Source: Ligustrum vulgare (lineage: Eukaryota > Streptophyta > Magnoliopsida > Lamiales > Oleaceae). From it: a stretch of 64,000 bases of DNA. The stretch covers positions 21,317,859 through 21,381,858 of the forward strand of contig OY743184.1 of the NCBI GenBank assembly GCA_963555705.1, read 5' to 3'. Made by a program: the position numbers and the translations under genes. Position 1 is the stretch's first letter, and every line of letters begins with the position of its first letter. Positions 47,323-60,011 of the stretch are shown piece by piece. The notes below the pieces were generated by a model. It was not told where the DNA came from. It worked only from the letters and a program-made list of their open reading frames with translations, and searched no databases.

Positions 47323-48962
47323 ACTTTCTTTGTTTTTCAGAACCAGACAATGGAATCATCTTGCAGGCAGTGTTTATCACTGTTATTGCACAAGAAAGTC
47401 ATACATTATTAATATAAAACTCCTCTCACACCATGAGATATATCAGTATCTACTTTTGGCAGCAGGATTACATATGCAGACCAATACATGTCGGCAGAAA
47501 CAAATGATATTTCTCAGCTGTCCAACAGATACATTATAAGACAAGCAAATTGGTAATGCTGAAACCTATTAATGATGCAAAAATAACTCAAATAGCTGAT
47601 ACAAACCAAGTGGATGAGACCGTAGAGATATAAGAAATGTTACTGAAGATAATACAGGAAAAACCAGAATAGAAAACAACATATAGTTACTGAAGACATG
47701 TTACTATTCATGCTATGTACTTTATTATTTTAGGACAGGTTTCCTAGTTATAAATTGTTTCTTAGCTGTTTTAAGAGTTGTTCTAGGAGTTGCTAACTAA
47801 TTTTATTTGCGGTTTCCAGTTAGGCTTAGATTTTTTATGTCACTAAAATAGAAGCTTGAGAGATTATAATAATCACATTTTGCAATTTTTTACAAAAATA
47901 AATCACTCTCATTCCAGTTAGAGTCTGCCTTGGGCTTTTGAGCTCTATCAAGGAAACCTTAACATTTGGCTATTTTCTTATAGAGTTGGTTTCCTCCTTG
48001 ATTTTCTTGAGAGCTATGGCTTAGACATGGATCAAAGTAAATTTTCTATCTATAGTGCTCCCAACTACGTATCTACAACAAAGAATAAACTGGAAAACAG
48101 AATGTAGAGATAAATAAGACAGCTTCCATACTAGAAGAACGAATTGACTAGACAACAAAACCAAGTCAAAGGGTCGTCAACAAAAAGAAGAAAGACTATT
48201 TACATTCTTTTTTTTTTTTCTATTTAAATTTTAGTTTCATTTTTGGAACTAAAAAGAAACTATAGATTAAGTTTTTCTAATCCTGCTATAACTAAAGTAG
48301 CTTGAAGTATAATTTGATATTCAGAAAACATTTATTTCCTACTATGAATTCAAGTTGTTATCACGTGTCAGAATAATCTAATGAAAGACCAACATTCAAT
48401 TTACTTATGCAGGTTTCTAAACATAAAGATACAATGAGAGATAATGTGTTTATTTATCATTTCAGCAGGCACCCACTTTGTACTTAGATTTCACAAAACA
48501 TCTTATAAATTACGTCAATTATTAACTCTTGATGGGAATACAAAATTGCAAAATCTAAACTGAAACGGAACATCGACACGTCAAAAGAAATTTAGAGCGC
48601 ATGCTGAACTTTTTGAGAGCACCTTGTCATGGTTTAATCAATGATGAGATGAGAATAAAGGTGCTTCTATGACTCAATCACTGGCCAAGCCAAATAGTTT
48701 TTGAAAGTCGTTAGCTGCAATTTTTACTGAACCAAATAAAAGGTGGAAGGAGGGAGATAGTAAAGAGTCCTCTCCATTTATCTACACTATCATTTCATAT
48801 CGTTTTTGTTCCCATAAATATCAATTGATAAGAATCTGTACTCTTTAGTTATATTTGAAACTCTATACATTAATTCTTGAATGAAAGTTGATCCAAATAA
48901 ATTTTTTTGCAAATAGTTTTTTGCCTGCAAGAAACATCATCATCATCATCATCATCATCATC

Positions 48963-49004
<42 letters not shown>

Positions 49005-49715
49005 GGGTGCAAATATTTTGTGGCAAATCATACAATTAAGTTAAATGAACACTCCATCTGAACGAAAACTAAAATAAAACTTAGGTAGCCCAATTCATTT
49101 CAAGTCAAAAGAATGTCCAAACAATCATAGCTGTGCAAACGCAGACACAAACTACATGAACGCTTAACCCAATGTTTGTCTTTCACTCTACTCTACTTAT
49201 CAGATATGCTTTCACACTTCTTATCTTTCCTCATTTATCTGGTTTTAATGTCCTTTTTCCTTCGTATTTCCAAATAACCATCATGTCTTTCTTTTATTAA
49301 ATCACAAGCTCAATGTTGGTAATATATAAGAAACTTGGAATTTTAGTAGCAACGAAATCCCATTTTGCAGTATTGTTAATCAACAAATTTATTGTGATTG
49401 ATAACATAGCATGAAAAGAAGTAAATTGGGAGAAAGGAAGTTCAACAAATGAACCCCCAAATTAAAACCCAAAACATAAAGAGAAGCGGCGGGTTCAAAC
49501 TAACAAGCTTATATCATAAATCAGCAAAATACATTATAAACACACATCCACACAACGATCGGAAGAGTCTTTTCGAAACTTCATCAAGATCAAACAGAAA
49601 GATAACACAAAAAATACAGACAGAAACAAGGAATTAAACTAGCATCACGCAATTTAAGCTATATTTAAACGAGGAATCAAGAAATTAAGCGGATTAAACG
49701 AAAACGATTAATTAC
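47323..49715 (-). other. upstream region of kinase gene, possible 5' UTR intron
   Basis: No coding exons or element ends were recognised. The segment lies between the CRLK2 start codon and a candidate 5' UTR exon at 49716. It includes the microsatellite at 48935-49001. Confidence 0.35.
48935..49001. repeat. (ATC)n(AAT)n microsatellite
   Basis: About nine cat units followed by about thirteen aat units. A likely polymorphic marker site. Confidence 0.95.
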
Positions 49716-49850
49716 CCATGAGAAGCGAAGACCCATGAATCTTGATCAGTTGATAAAGGCAGCAGTTTGATAGTAACAGTGGTTGAATAAGATGCTTTTT
49801 ATCGAAATGGAATAAAAATAATTGAAAAAGGAACAGGGTTTGATTTTTCA
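49716..49850 (-). other. candidate 5' UTR exon of kinase gene
   Basis: The minus strand contains a moderately GC stretch ending in 'cttctcatgg' and then GTAATTAATC, a good donor. A splice from here to just upstream of the ATG at 47322 would remove a leader intron. No TATA box or transcript evidence is visible, so this is a suggestion. Confidence 0.3.
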
Positions 49851-51103
49851 GCCAAGATGTAAAGAATTAGCATGTTTTTGTTGGGAATTCAGACTTGGGA
49901 CGTAGTTCTCAAGTCTTTAAACGGCCGTGTTTTTGGGTTTAAAGAATACTTTGCCATGTCCGCTTTCCGTTCTTTGTGGTTTTGGTGTTTTTCTATCTTT
50001 ATTTATTTATTATAGATAAATTAAAATTAAATTTTTACTATTAAATATTGATAAAATATGTAATTGAAAAGTTATGAGTCTCATAAAGTAACGATACAAA
50101 ACACGACTATGCAAGTTCATTCTTTGAATTTATTTTATTTAATTGCTAATATTGAATGTGTCTACAAATTTCATTCCAAATAATTTAAATGTGATAAAAA
50201 AAAAATAAGTAAATATAAAATATGGGCACTGACACAATTATGACGAAGATTGATTTTTGCATGTAATCGTTAGAGATTACCGACAATAATATTGTCGATA
50301 GCTATTGATGGTACTTCGATTGTTGACATCAACGAAATATTCTATTCATTTTTTTTTATGTATTTTCAATAATAATAAGATAATAAGAAGAAATCTTGAA
50401 TTTATGTATTTTATTTCTAATAATAAGAATATAAGAAGAAATCTTGAACTTACCCATTTTGGATTGTTGGGAAATGAGACCAAGTCAACAATATTAAGAT
50501 AGCTTGACTAGGTCTTTAATTTATCGAAATCTCAAAAATAGTAAAATGGAATTGGTCCAAAAGTTGGTCCCCACTTTCTCCACCCACCCATTTTTACGCA
50601 TAAACCACCCACAAACAAGAGGGTGTGAAAATAATACTTGTACAAGCATTTTAACATTATTGTTGACAAAAAACAATATGGTAAATTACAAGTGTTGATT
50701 TTTGAGTTGATATTTTATGTGAAATAATAAAATTGTGTGCGACTTTAGAAAAGCCTTCTCCTTTGACCTTTTACCTTAATTCCGTTCTTATCCACGTTGT
50801 CAACTTTATTGTCAATTTGATTGTAAATATAGCAATTCTCATAAATAATAATTTAAAAAAAAGAAAAAAAGGAGAGCAAACAAAATCGAAGAGAATGGAA
50901 TTATGGGGTTTGATTTATGTTGTGAGTGACAAATGATGATTATATTTATGTTGTCATGGTACATTAGATTGGAGAGTCCTCTCTAATTATGGTAAGAAAT
51001 AATGCAACGCATAATAAATTATAATTACGTGTTACTGGATAGTTTATTTTTGTCAATTTTGCTATATGTACATATAAGTATACAAATAGACTTACAAACA
51101 GTG
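49851..51103. other. intergenic, probable promoter side of kinase gene
   Basis: AT-rich, no gene seen. A short direct repeat, 'aagaagaaatcttgaa', occurs at about 50384 and 50431. Confidence 0.4.
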
Positions 51104-51451
51104 TGTTGAGGGATAAAATCACACATCGAATACATATGAAAATGTCGATCAATTTATAAGGGTTTGGACTATTCCTCTTAACAATGTTGACATTTTAAGT
51201 TTTAAGATGGACTTCAAATCTTAACATGGTATCAAAACCTACTAAGCTTCAGTGAACAATTTGATCCAATTAAGACTCAAATAAAATGAGCATACTGATT
51301 TCAAGATTAATCTGCTCAAATGAGTCACCATCTTGAGGGAATATGTTAATAAATAAAATCATATATAGAATAAAGATGAAAATATAGACCAATTTATAAT
51401 TATTTGGACTACTCTTACCAAGGTTAACATTTTTAATATGGACCCTTAACA
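51104..51451 (+). mobile_element. TRIM (miniature LTR retrotransposon)
   Basis: LTR 1 (51104-51226) starts TGTTGAGGGATAAAATC and ends CTTAACA. PBS-like TGGTATCAAAACC follows at 51227. A ~105-bp internal region ends in the purine-rich 'cttgagggaata', and LTR 2 (51344-51451) starts TGTTAATAAATAAAATC and ends CTTAACA. The LTR phrase 'cacatcgaatacatatg' and the layout match a widespread plant TRIM type. The TSD is unclear. Confidence 0.7.
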
Positions 51452-52888
51452 CGGTACGTGTAAAAAATATATTGACTTACACATAATCGGTTTGTACAAA
51501 TAACAATTTTCTATTTTAGTTGCATAATAGTAAACATCTTTGTGCATACACAAGTGATATTTGGAACTTTAAGAAATGTGATTATAAAATGGTACGGGGG
51601 AAAATTTCTCTCTCTAAACAATTGGCGGTAAAATATGTTATAGAAGACTCTGCACACATCGCACAGTGCATATGCACACAGTTGTTGAATCCATCTATTG
51701 ATTCATTCATCTAATTAATCTTGTAAATAATTGTGTTGAGCGGATGATGTATGAGGGAATTCTTCCCCAATTTAACCGGAAAACATATGATGTCATGAGG
51801 TGATTAGGCGTAAAAGAAGCACAATACCATCACAGAAAAATCTTTCAAAGATGTACAGGAAGCATCAGTTTTTAAGAAAGATTCAAGCTTCTAATGAAGA
51901 GTTCCGGAAGCTATATGTATGGTTTAGACACGGATTGGAAAGTAAAATTCTGGCACTATAAACCTAAATTGAGTTTGATTCAACAATCTATGAATTTTTT
52001 TGAACTTGTTGGTCAAGTGATGCGGAAGATTTAGATGGTAAAGTGTTATAATCAATTTTGAGGAAGAAGATTACTGCAAAATTTTCTTCAAAACCGTTAA
52101 GATATATTCAAGGTATTCCTATGTGTATTCTTAAATATATACATTTGATTTTGATCCCCAAAAGGAATCAGGTGTTGTCCTTATTTGGATTGTCTTACCA
52201 AAACTTCCCTGGTCATCTATGAGAAAGCTATTATGTTTTCCATAGCCTTTGTAATAGGTGTACCATTGAAGATTTACGAGCAAACAAGGATGAATTCTTG
52301 CACTAACCAGGCAAGGATTTGTATGAAAATGTACATAAATGCATATAATACTGTAAAAATTCCCAACCTTGTCGTGGCAAGATCTGAAGCTGCTTGATCA
52401 TTGAAGAATATGGATTGATTCTCCTTCAACTAGCAAAACTGGCGATGATGATTCTCTCCGTCGCTCCTACGGTGTAAGAATAGTTTTCTGGATTAGAGAG
52501 AAATATATGCTGGTAAACTAATGTTGATTATAATAATGTTTAATGGAAAAAGGAGCTATATTTATAGGTCTTAAAGCCCATTACCTTCTCCTACTAGGAG
52601 AAGGAATCCTTTCGAAAAAACTTACCTTTCAAAGAAAGAATCCTTACAGGAATTGGACATTCTTTTCTGAGAAGGGGTTTAAATGATTAAGCTTGTTTTA
52701 TGGGCTCTAAGGTTGGGCCCACTTATGAAGCCTATGGTCCATGATGGGCCTCTAGTATAGTAAGGACGTAATGGGCCGACCTTTAAGATCCATAGTTGAC
52801 ATGGATGGTGGTGAGGTTGGCGTCCATCCGACCTTGTGACTAGAGTATAGCCCAAGCATATATGCCCGACCTATAAGCTTGCTATGAA
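51452..52888. other. intergenic, no firm gene
   Basis: Contains only short frames without domains (for example 51520-51714 and 52185-52397). The stretch 52440-52888 is more GC-rich and may be the leader or promoter of the gag-like gene that follows. Confidence 0.35.
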
Positions 52889-54662
52889 ATGGTCCTAAGA
52901 CAAGGTTGGGCATTTGGACACATGGTCAATCTTGAGTTCCGCACCTTTAGTAGCAAGATGAAGGAACACATGGTCAAAGCGGACATGAGGAAATTTAGGT
53001 TATCTGATGGGTACACAGCTCGGGTCCCAGAAAACGATGATGTGTGGAGGATCTTAGTTTATTTTTTTGTTCTATGTAGGAGGTTAGGGATTGAGCCTAC
53101 CATGAATTTATGTAAATGTCTTCTAGATTTGAAGTATTTACCTCGATGTAACAGCTTTGTTTATTTAAGCGGGAAGGGACATTTTGAGGTGCCGTGAGTT
53201 CCTTCCTCTTTAAAGTATTGGAAGGAGATATTTTTTATATGAAACCTCGAGAAGGTGAGACCATGTTTTGGCAGACCTTTAGGAGACCCAATGTAGATAG
53301 TTTTAATAGGATAGGGAACATGTGTGAGGAGGCGATGGCCGACCTTATGGCCAATGCCATTAGGGTATGTGATTTTGGCCTTTTGGCTCAGGAGGCATCT
53401 GATTTAACGATAAATGAAATTTTGAGTCAGGTCGGCCTTGACTTGCAGCACGATAGGCCACGACCTTGTAGATTAAGGTTGAGTTTGATAGCGAATGTCT
53501 AATTTGGGTGAAAAGAAAATGAATTTCAGGGAATTGAATTCCTGAGAATTGGAAGTTTAATATGTTTGATTGGTTTAATTTTCTAGGTAGAAAAAGTTTG
53601 AAGTTTTTCAACTTTTGTTGTTTGATTGACATTATTTCCATGGAAAATAAAACAAATTTAGCTATTTTAATAAAAAAAATTATTTTTAACGCATTTGTAC
53701 TTAGTAATAATAATGTTAATTTTTGGAAGAAAAAAAATCAAACAACAATAAAAATGATCAAACGTGACGAAAATGGTACAAGATTTTACCTAGAAAATAA
53801 AACCTCCTACTTGGCTGGGAAAACAAATTCAACGAAAAGTAGGAAAACTGGAGCGTGAAGGAAGCGCAAGGAAAATATTTTACCTGGAAAAAAAAATCAA
53901 ACATTACAAAGCTGGAACTTGGTTGGAAAATATGCATTTTAAAGGGAAAAAATGCGGAATCGAACACAGCCTAAGTAATTTTTACGTAGCCTCTTGCAAC
54001 CTTCCTGTTTGTCTCTATTCTTGCTTTGTTTTTTATCTTCTGAGTTGTTGTATTTTGCAGGAATGGCTTTTGACGGTGATAGACTAAGGAAGGCGGCCAA
54101 AGAGAGGGCTCAAAATGCATCTAAGAAGAGGAAGGAGGACAGGATCGTGCGACGCCGATCTCAGAAGAGGCCTCATCAGGGTCAGTCAGGTCCTGGGGAA
54201 AATTCTAGGAGGGATACATAAGTTCCTCCTTAATGGGAAGGTGCTAAAGATGTGCTAGGCCTTCCACCTTGGGAAGAACCTGTACATGTCTCTTCCACTC
54301 CCTACTTGAATTCCCTACACTGGCCGACCTCCAGAATAAGCTGAAGGAAAGTCTCCATCCCGGCCTTTTGGATAAGTACTGTACTCGAGCAAGGAGCCGA
54401 CCACTTCATGAATCCAACTGTGAAGGTATATTTGTGTCTTTATTTTTAATCAGTTCGCGTATTTTGGATAATAATCCCAAGTTTTCATTCTGACTTGCAG
54501 TTGATCAGTATCGGTCGGGGGCTCATCATTCAAGGCTTCAAGCATGGTGAGACATCAAGCCAGATTGTGCACTCTGTGCTGTACGAGTCCACCCGAGCCA
54601 ATAATGTTGAAGAAAAACTTGTCAAGGTCGAGGCCAACCTAGCATTGGCTACTTAGGAGCGA
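52889..54662 (+). pseudogene. plant gypsy-type transposon gag-like gene, 5' part
   Basis: Fragments in successive frames resemble the plant 'putative gypsy-type transposon' N-terminal domain. One is 52889-53197, with 'VLCRRLGIEPTMNL' and 'YLPRCNSFVYLSGKGHF'. After a frame change comes 53194-53476, with 'KVLEGDIFYMKPREGE'. A probable intron ends in TATTTTGCAG at 54060, followed by a basic segment (54064-54221, MAFDGDRLRKAAKERAQ), then 54300-54425. A second intron lies between GTATAT near 54427 and TTGCAG near 54500. A coiled-coil-like part (54503-54662, 'RANNVEEKLVKVEANLALAT') then hits a stop. Stops and frame changes show decay. The gene resumes after the Cassandra insertion at 60957. Confidence 0.55.
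53477..53971. mobile_element. PIF/Harbinger-like MITE
   Basis: Ends GGTTGAGTTTGAT and ATCGAACACAGCC are inverted repeats with two mismatches, flanked by perfect TAA duplications (53474-53476 and 53972-53974). 495 bp, non-coding. It lies within the gag-like pseudogene. Confidence 0.75.
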
Positions 54663-54686
54663 GATATTGCTCGAGAAGAGAATTCA

Positions 54687-54963
54687 TGTAACACCCTGGC
54701 TAGGAAAACTTAAAAGATTTGATAGGTACTACTCATACTAATAAGGTGCCCCTTCTTTTCTAGAATTCCATCGTTAGAAAGTCCATAGTTAAGCGTGTTT
54801 GGCTTGGAGTAATTCTATGATGGGTGATCCCTTGGAAAATTTTCTCAAGGAGTGTGCGAGTGAGGACAAAGCATGCTGAAAAGACTTATGTTGGTAGAGT
54901 GGGTCCAGTACGTCATCATCTAACGGTCGGGAAAACCCGTTAAGTGGGACCCAGGTCGTTACA
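54687..54963 (+). repeat. Cassandra LTR 1
   Basis: 277 bp, TGTAACACCC to CGTTACA, nearly the same length and sequence as the LTR at 60676-60951. Confidence 0.85.
54724..54850 (+). promoter_or_regulatory. 5S rRNA-like internal Pol III promoter in LTR 1
   Basis: The core 'catagttaagcgtgtttggc' (54784-54803) matches the 5S gene A box, and 'gatgggtgatcccttgg' (54819-54835) matches the intermediate element and C box. The upstream 'attccatcgttagaaa' matches the 5S segment preceding the A box. In Cassandra such sequences are thought to recruit TFIIIA/Pol III. Several bases differ from a functional 5S gene, so activity is not shown. Confidence 0.75.
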
Positions 54964-55131
54964 AAACGGTATCAGAGCCGACAGCCAGTCGAAAATCGGG
55001 AACTAAGTGCTATGCCGGACAAAGTGCTACGCCATAGGGCGGGAACCACCTCTAGAATCCCAACGCCTGGCAATGGATTCTTAGATGGTATAAGCGTAAC
55101 GAGGACGTCGCGAGTCTAACTGGAGAGTAAT

Positions 55132-55228
55132 TTTAACACCCTGACCAGGAAAGCTTAAAAGATTTGATAGGTACTACTCATACTAATAAGGTGCACCTTC
55201 TTTTCTGGAATTTCATCGTTAGAAACTT
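55132..55228 (+). repeat. Cassandra middle LTR, left fragment
   Basis: Starts 'tttaacaccctgaccagg' and follows LTR 1 for about 97 bp, until 'cgttagaaac', then breaks where the minus-strand gypsy-like LTR begins. The other fragment is at 60421-60475. Confidence 0.75.
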
Positions 55229-55232
55229 CAAG

Positions 55233-56293
55233 TCAAAACTAATTACTCGATCTAAACATGTGATCAAATTTTTTTTTAAAAAACAAAACATGGCATAAAC
55301 ATTCTCACAATATAACAATAGTATATCGAGATAAAAGACTATATAAACTTACTAAAAATATACAAAAGTGTAAACAATTCCACTTTATAAGTCATATGTA
55401 CATGCATTACAATATTCCAAAATACAGAACAAAAGACTTTAGAACAAAATGGTAGCCCACAAAATAACCCTGTAGGTCGTCATCCATGTACATCGACCCT
55501 CGAAATCCTGTAAGAGCTTCACATCCAGCAAGATCATCTATGAAGTTGCATGCTCACCTAAAATGCTAGAACTACATGAGCTAATGCCCAATAAGTAAAA
55601 TCAAGCATGCCATGATTATGAATACACAATCATGCCATTTCCTTCAAAAACATAAGGTTATAAATGCATCATATTCAAATATTGACCAAGATGAGCACAA
55701 AACATTTTGATTAAAAAATTTTCTTTTCACTAGGCCCTTGACCAATCTACTTTGCATCGAAAAGAGCTCTGTGCAATATGAAATCAATGTCAATAATCCA
55801 ATGGCCAATATGTCATCGACACAGTCGAGTGGACCAGCCTCATGTGACCACTATATGTACATCTCCTATCAGCCTCTATGATCACCCAAGAAGTATCCCA
55901 CACACGGTGTCAATAATCATAATATAACAAAGGCACAGTTAAGTGGTCCACCCTCCCTTAACCCACCAAGGACTCCCCCTATATCTCCTTGTGTTCACCA
56001 AGAGGTCTCACTTACTTGCCAACAAATATCTCAGCATGCCTCGGTGCCCTAGTAGCGTTCAATAAACACATTTTTTTAATACTATCCACTTCTCAAATCA
56101 TGTCGTGCATGCTAGATATCAAGCTTTATAGTATGTTGTGCATGTACGTTCCAATGCTCATGCATAAAATACATGATAAAAATGATGTCTAGAACACATA
56201 TTCAATCATCGTGTTCAGCATAAGATATAAAACTTTCCAACAATTACTATGCTCTTGCATTGTAGTTGTAAATAGATTTTTACTTACCTTTCG

Positions 56294-56356
<63 letters not shown>
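55233..56356 (-). repeat. minus-strand gypsy-like LTR copy 1, truncated
   Basis: It aligns over about 1.05 kb with 56925-57990 ('atggtagcccacaaaataac', 'tcatccatgtacatcgaccc'). Its minus-strand 3' end (about 50 bp, including the TGTTACACCCC border) is missing. It ends in a long (GT)n tract. Confidence 0.7.
56296..56356. repeat. (GT)n microsatellite
   Basis: About thirty gt units. The equivalent site in the sister LTR at about 57986 has only a handful, showing expansion in one copy. Confidence 0.95.
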
Positions 56357-56357
<1 letters not shown>

Positions 56358-56879
56358 CTAAGTCCAATGGGAGTATGGAAACGGGAGTCATAGGCGACCG
56401 AACGGTTGCCCCCTAATTAGTAGACTGACCTGCTATAATAATTCCATAAACACCTATTGGGCAACTGCTTTCCTAAGTCCAACGGATGATTTATAAAAAA
56501 TTCGGCACCTTTGAATTTGTCTAAGTCACATCTGACTCATTGGAGTGAAACCTTAGATCCCCTATCCTCCGTCCTACGCCCTCTAAGCAATTGGTTGTGT
56601 TGGCTTGAACTCGGCGAATAAATGGGAGGTGGTACCAGGGGCATAAGTAATGAACTGCCCCTCCGAAAATCAACCTATTCATACCCAAGGGTTGATCCAT
56701 CAATGAATGTTGTTTAAAGGAAGCAAGCAAGGATCGAGTTGGGTAATCTTATGGTCAGCTCGAATCTCCTATGATATTGAAAAGTCAAATAGGGTAAAAT
56801 ACATGTTGGTGATGCCAAGGAGAACCCGACAGTTAGAAGGTAAATCAAAATATCAAGATAGGCTTTTGATACCACTCTC
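56357..56879 (-). other. internal region between two minus-strand LTRs
   Basis: On the minus strand the PBS-like GAGTGGTATCAAAAGCC (about 56881-56865) directly follows LTR copy 2, and this ~520-bp stretch leads to LTR copy 1. It could encode a gag fragment, but no domain was recognised, so the pair may be a small non-autonomous gypsy-type element. Confidence 0.5.
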
Positions 56880-57995
56880 TGTTACACCCCTTTTTAATAG
56901 ACAATTTTGTATAAAAGCTAAAAACTAATTACTCGATTTAAATATTCGATCAATTTTTTTTATATTTAAATATGGTGTAAACATTCTCACAATATAACAA
57001 TAATATATCGATATAAAAGACTATATAAACTCACTGAAAATATTTTACATTGAGGTTACAAAAGTATAAACAACCCTTCTTTATAAAGTCATATGTACTT
57101 GCATTATAAGATTCCAAAATACAATACAAAAGAGTTTTGAAAAAAATGGTAGCCCACAAAATAACCCTGTAGGTTGTCATCCATGTACATCGACCCTCGA
57201 AATCCTATAAGAGCTTCACAGCCAACAAGATCATCTATGAACTTGCATGCTCACCTACAATACAAGAACTACATAAGCTAATGCCCAATAAGTAAAAATC
57301 ATGCATGTCATGATTCTGAATACACAATCATGCAATTTCCTTCAATAACATAAATTTATAAATGCATCATATTCAAATATTGACCAAGATGAGTTCAAAA
57401 CATTTTGATTGAAATCATTTCTTTTCACTGGGCCCTTGACCAATCTATTTTGCACAAAAAAGAGCTCAACGCAATATCAAATCAATATCAATAATCTAAT
57501 GGCCAATATGTCATCAATACAGTCGAGTGGACCAGCCTCCTGTGACCATTAGAGGTACATCTCCTATCAGCCTCTATGATCATCCAAGAAGTATCCCACA
57601 CGCGGTGTCAATAATCATAATATAACAAAGGCACAGTCAAGTGGTCCACCCTCCCGTAGCCCACCAAGGACTCCTCGTATCTCTCCTTGTGTTCACCAAG
57701 GAGGTCTCACTTACTTGCCAACAAATATCACAGCATGCCTCAGTGCCTTAGTAGTGGTCAATAAAACATTTTGTAATACGACCCACTTCTCAAATCATGT
57801 CGTGCATGCTAGATATCAAACTTTATAGTCATGCACGTGCCAATGTTCATGTATAAAATACATAATAAAAATGATGTCTAGAACACATATTCAATCATCA
57901 TGTTCAACATAAGATATAAAACTTTCCAACAAATACTATGCTCTTGCATTGTAGTTGTAAATAGATTTTTACTTACCTTTCACCTCTGTGTGTGT
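56880..57995 (-). repeat. minus-strand gypsy-like LTR copy 2
   Basis: On the minus strand it ends ...GGGGTGTAACA at 56880-56890, immediately before the PBS-like site. It matches copy 1 and a partial copy 3 (60012-60418). The upper end merges into the plus-strand gypsy pol at about 57996. Confidence 0.65.
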
Positions 57996-60010
57996 GTTCT
58001 CTACGGTGTAAGTCAAAGCCTTTCCACTTAAAGGCGTCAAACAACTTGTATTGTTACTTAGTATCAAACATGGCTCTTAAGTTCACAAGCTCAATATCAC
58101 AACCATCTTGCCCTAAATGTGGTGGACAACATACTAGAGCGTGTCCTATAGAAACTAGGACATGTTATGTTTGTGGAAGGGTCAGACATCTTGCTAAAGC
58201 ATGCCCAAACAATCCTAATCCTACAGAATAGAAGAAAGTACCAGTTAGAGTATTTGCTCTTACTAGAGAAGATGTTGATACAAACCCATCAGTGGTAATA
58301 GGTAAACTTTCTCTCTATGGCATTCCAGCAATTGTTCTATTTGATTCTGGAGCTACACATTCATTTGTATCTACTGAGTATGTAAGGAAGCTGGGTAGGA
58401 TACCTGTTATACAAAAGATCAGTTATACTGTGACTGTTTCATCTGGAGATGCACAACAAACTAATATGATTTGAGAGCTTGTATGATCCTTATAGAAAAT
58501 TGGGAACTTTATGTTGATCTGATTGTATTAGATATGAGAGATTATGATATAATTCTGGGTATGATTGGTTATCAAAGTACCAAGCTGTTATTGATTGTAA
58601 TAAGAAGTCGGTCACCTTCCAACCTTTAGGAGATGAACCGTTTACATTTATTGGGATTAGAGAGGGCTTTGGATTTCCTATATATCAGCACTGAAGGCAC
58701 GAAGACTATTGAACAGTGGGTGTGTAGTGTATTTGGTTAGTGCTGTAGTGGCAAAAGCACAAAATAATCTGGACCTTAGTGATATACCGGTGGCACAAGA
58801 ATTTCCAGAAGTATTTCTTGATGATCTACCTGGGATACCACCAAGTCATGAAATAGAGTTTATGATTGACTTAATTCTAGGGACATCTCCAATATTTAAG
58901 GCTCCATATAGAATGGCTCCAACCGAATTGAAAGAGTTGAAGGTACAATTACAAGAATTGTTGAATAAAGGTTTTATTAGATCTAGCTTTTCACCATGGG
59001 GCGCACCAGTGTTGTTTGTTTGGAAAAAGGATGGTACAATGAGATTGTGTATAGATTATTGAGAATTGAACAAGGTGACAATTAAGAATAAATATCCACT
59101 ACCCAGAATTGATGACTTATTTGATCAACTTGAGGGTGCAACTATATTCTCGAAGATTGATTTGAGATTGGGGTACCATCAACTAAAAATAAAGAAAGAG
59201 GACATTCCTAAGACGACATTTAGTGCGAGATATGGTCATTATGAATTTTTGGTAATGCCATTTGGGTTGAAAATGCTCGATCGATTTTTATGGATTTGAT
59301 GAATTGGGTATTAAGGATTCCCTTGATAAGTTTGTCATTGTGTTTATTGATGATATCCTTATTTGTTCCTGTACTAATGAAGAACACGTCGAGCATTTAA
59401 GGATAATACTTCGAATTTCGAAGGATAAACAGCTATAAGCTTAGTTTAAGAAGTGTGAATTTTGGTTAGATAAAATCGTATTTTTGGGGCATGTAATATC
59501 AGGTAAGGGAATAACAATTGATCTAAGTAAAGTAGAGGCTATTCATAGTTGGCCACGACCTACGAACCCCATCAGAAGTTCGAAGTTTTATGGGTTTAGC
59601 TGGGTATTATCGAAGATTTGTGGAAGGATTCTCAAAGATAGCTTCTTCTCTAACAAATCTAACCAGAAAGAGTATGAAATTTGACTGGACAAATGCTTGT
59701 GAGCAAAGTTTTTAGGAATTGAAGAAAAGATTGACATCGGCTCCTATCCTTTCGATTCCATCTGGTACTGGAGGTTTTGTTGTTTATAGTGACGCTTCTA
59801 AGAATGGTTTGGGATGTGTATTGATGCAAAATGGCAAGGTTATTGCATATGAATCTAGGCAACTTAAGGAATATGAAAAGAACTATTCTACACATGACTT
59901 AGAACTGGCTGTAGTTGTATTTGCACTTAAAATATGGAGACATTACCTATATAGGGAACGGTGTGAGATTTACACTGAAGGAATTGAATATGAGGCAACG
60001 AAGGTGGATT
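57996..60010 (+). pseudogene. Ty3/gypsy gag-pol fragment (zinc knuckle, PR, RT, RNase H)
   Basis: Plus-strand order is as follows. CCHC-like knuckles (CPKCGGQHTRAC and CYVCGRVRHLAKAC) lie at 58104-58210. A retropepsin-like domain has LFDSGATHSFVS near 58340. RT starts near 58830 ('[20 protein letters not shown]', 'TMRLCIDY', '[12 protein letters not shown]') and has its catalytic IDD motif (VFIDDILI) near 59345. RNase H lies near 59719-59990 ([35 protein letters not shown]). Stops at 58230, 58473 and 59062 and later frame changes disable it. Integrase is absent: at 60011 the sequence passes into an LTR fragment. The RT/RNase H style suggests a Tekay-like chromovirus (inference). Confidence 0.82.
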
Positions 60011-60011
60011 C

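Noticed and set aside
51520..51714. 64-codon frame 'MHNSKHLCAYTSDIWNF'
   Set aside because: Short, isolated, with no splice partners or recognised domain.
54724..54850. A genuine 5S rRNA gene
   Set aside because: The match is partial, lies within an LTR with TG/CA ends and PBS, and recurs in the sister LTR, as expected for Cassandra.
57996..60010. Possible endogenous pararetrovirus
   Set aside because: Protease, RT and RNase H read as Ty3/gypsy; no movement or coat protein was seen, and LTR-type repeats are adjacent.
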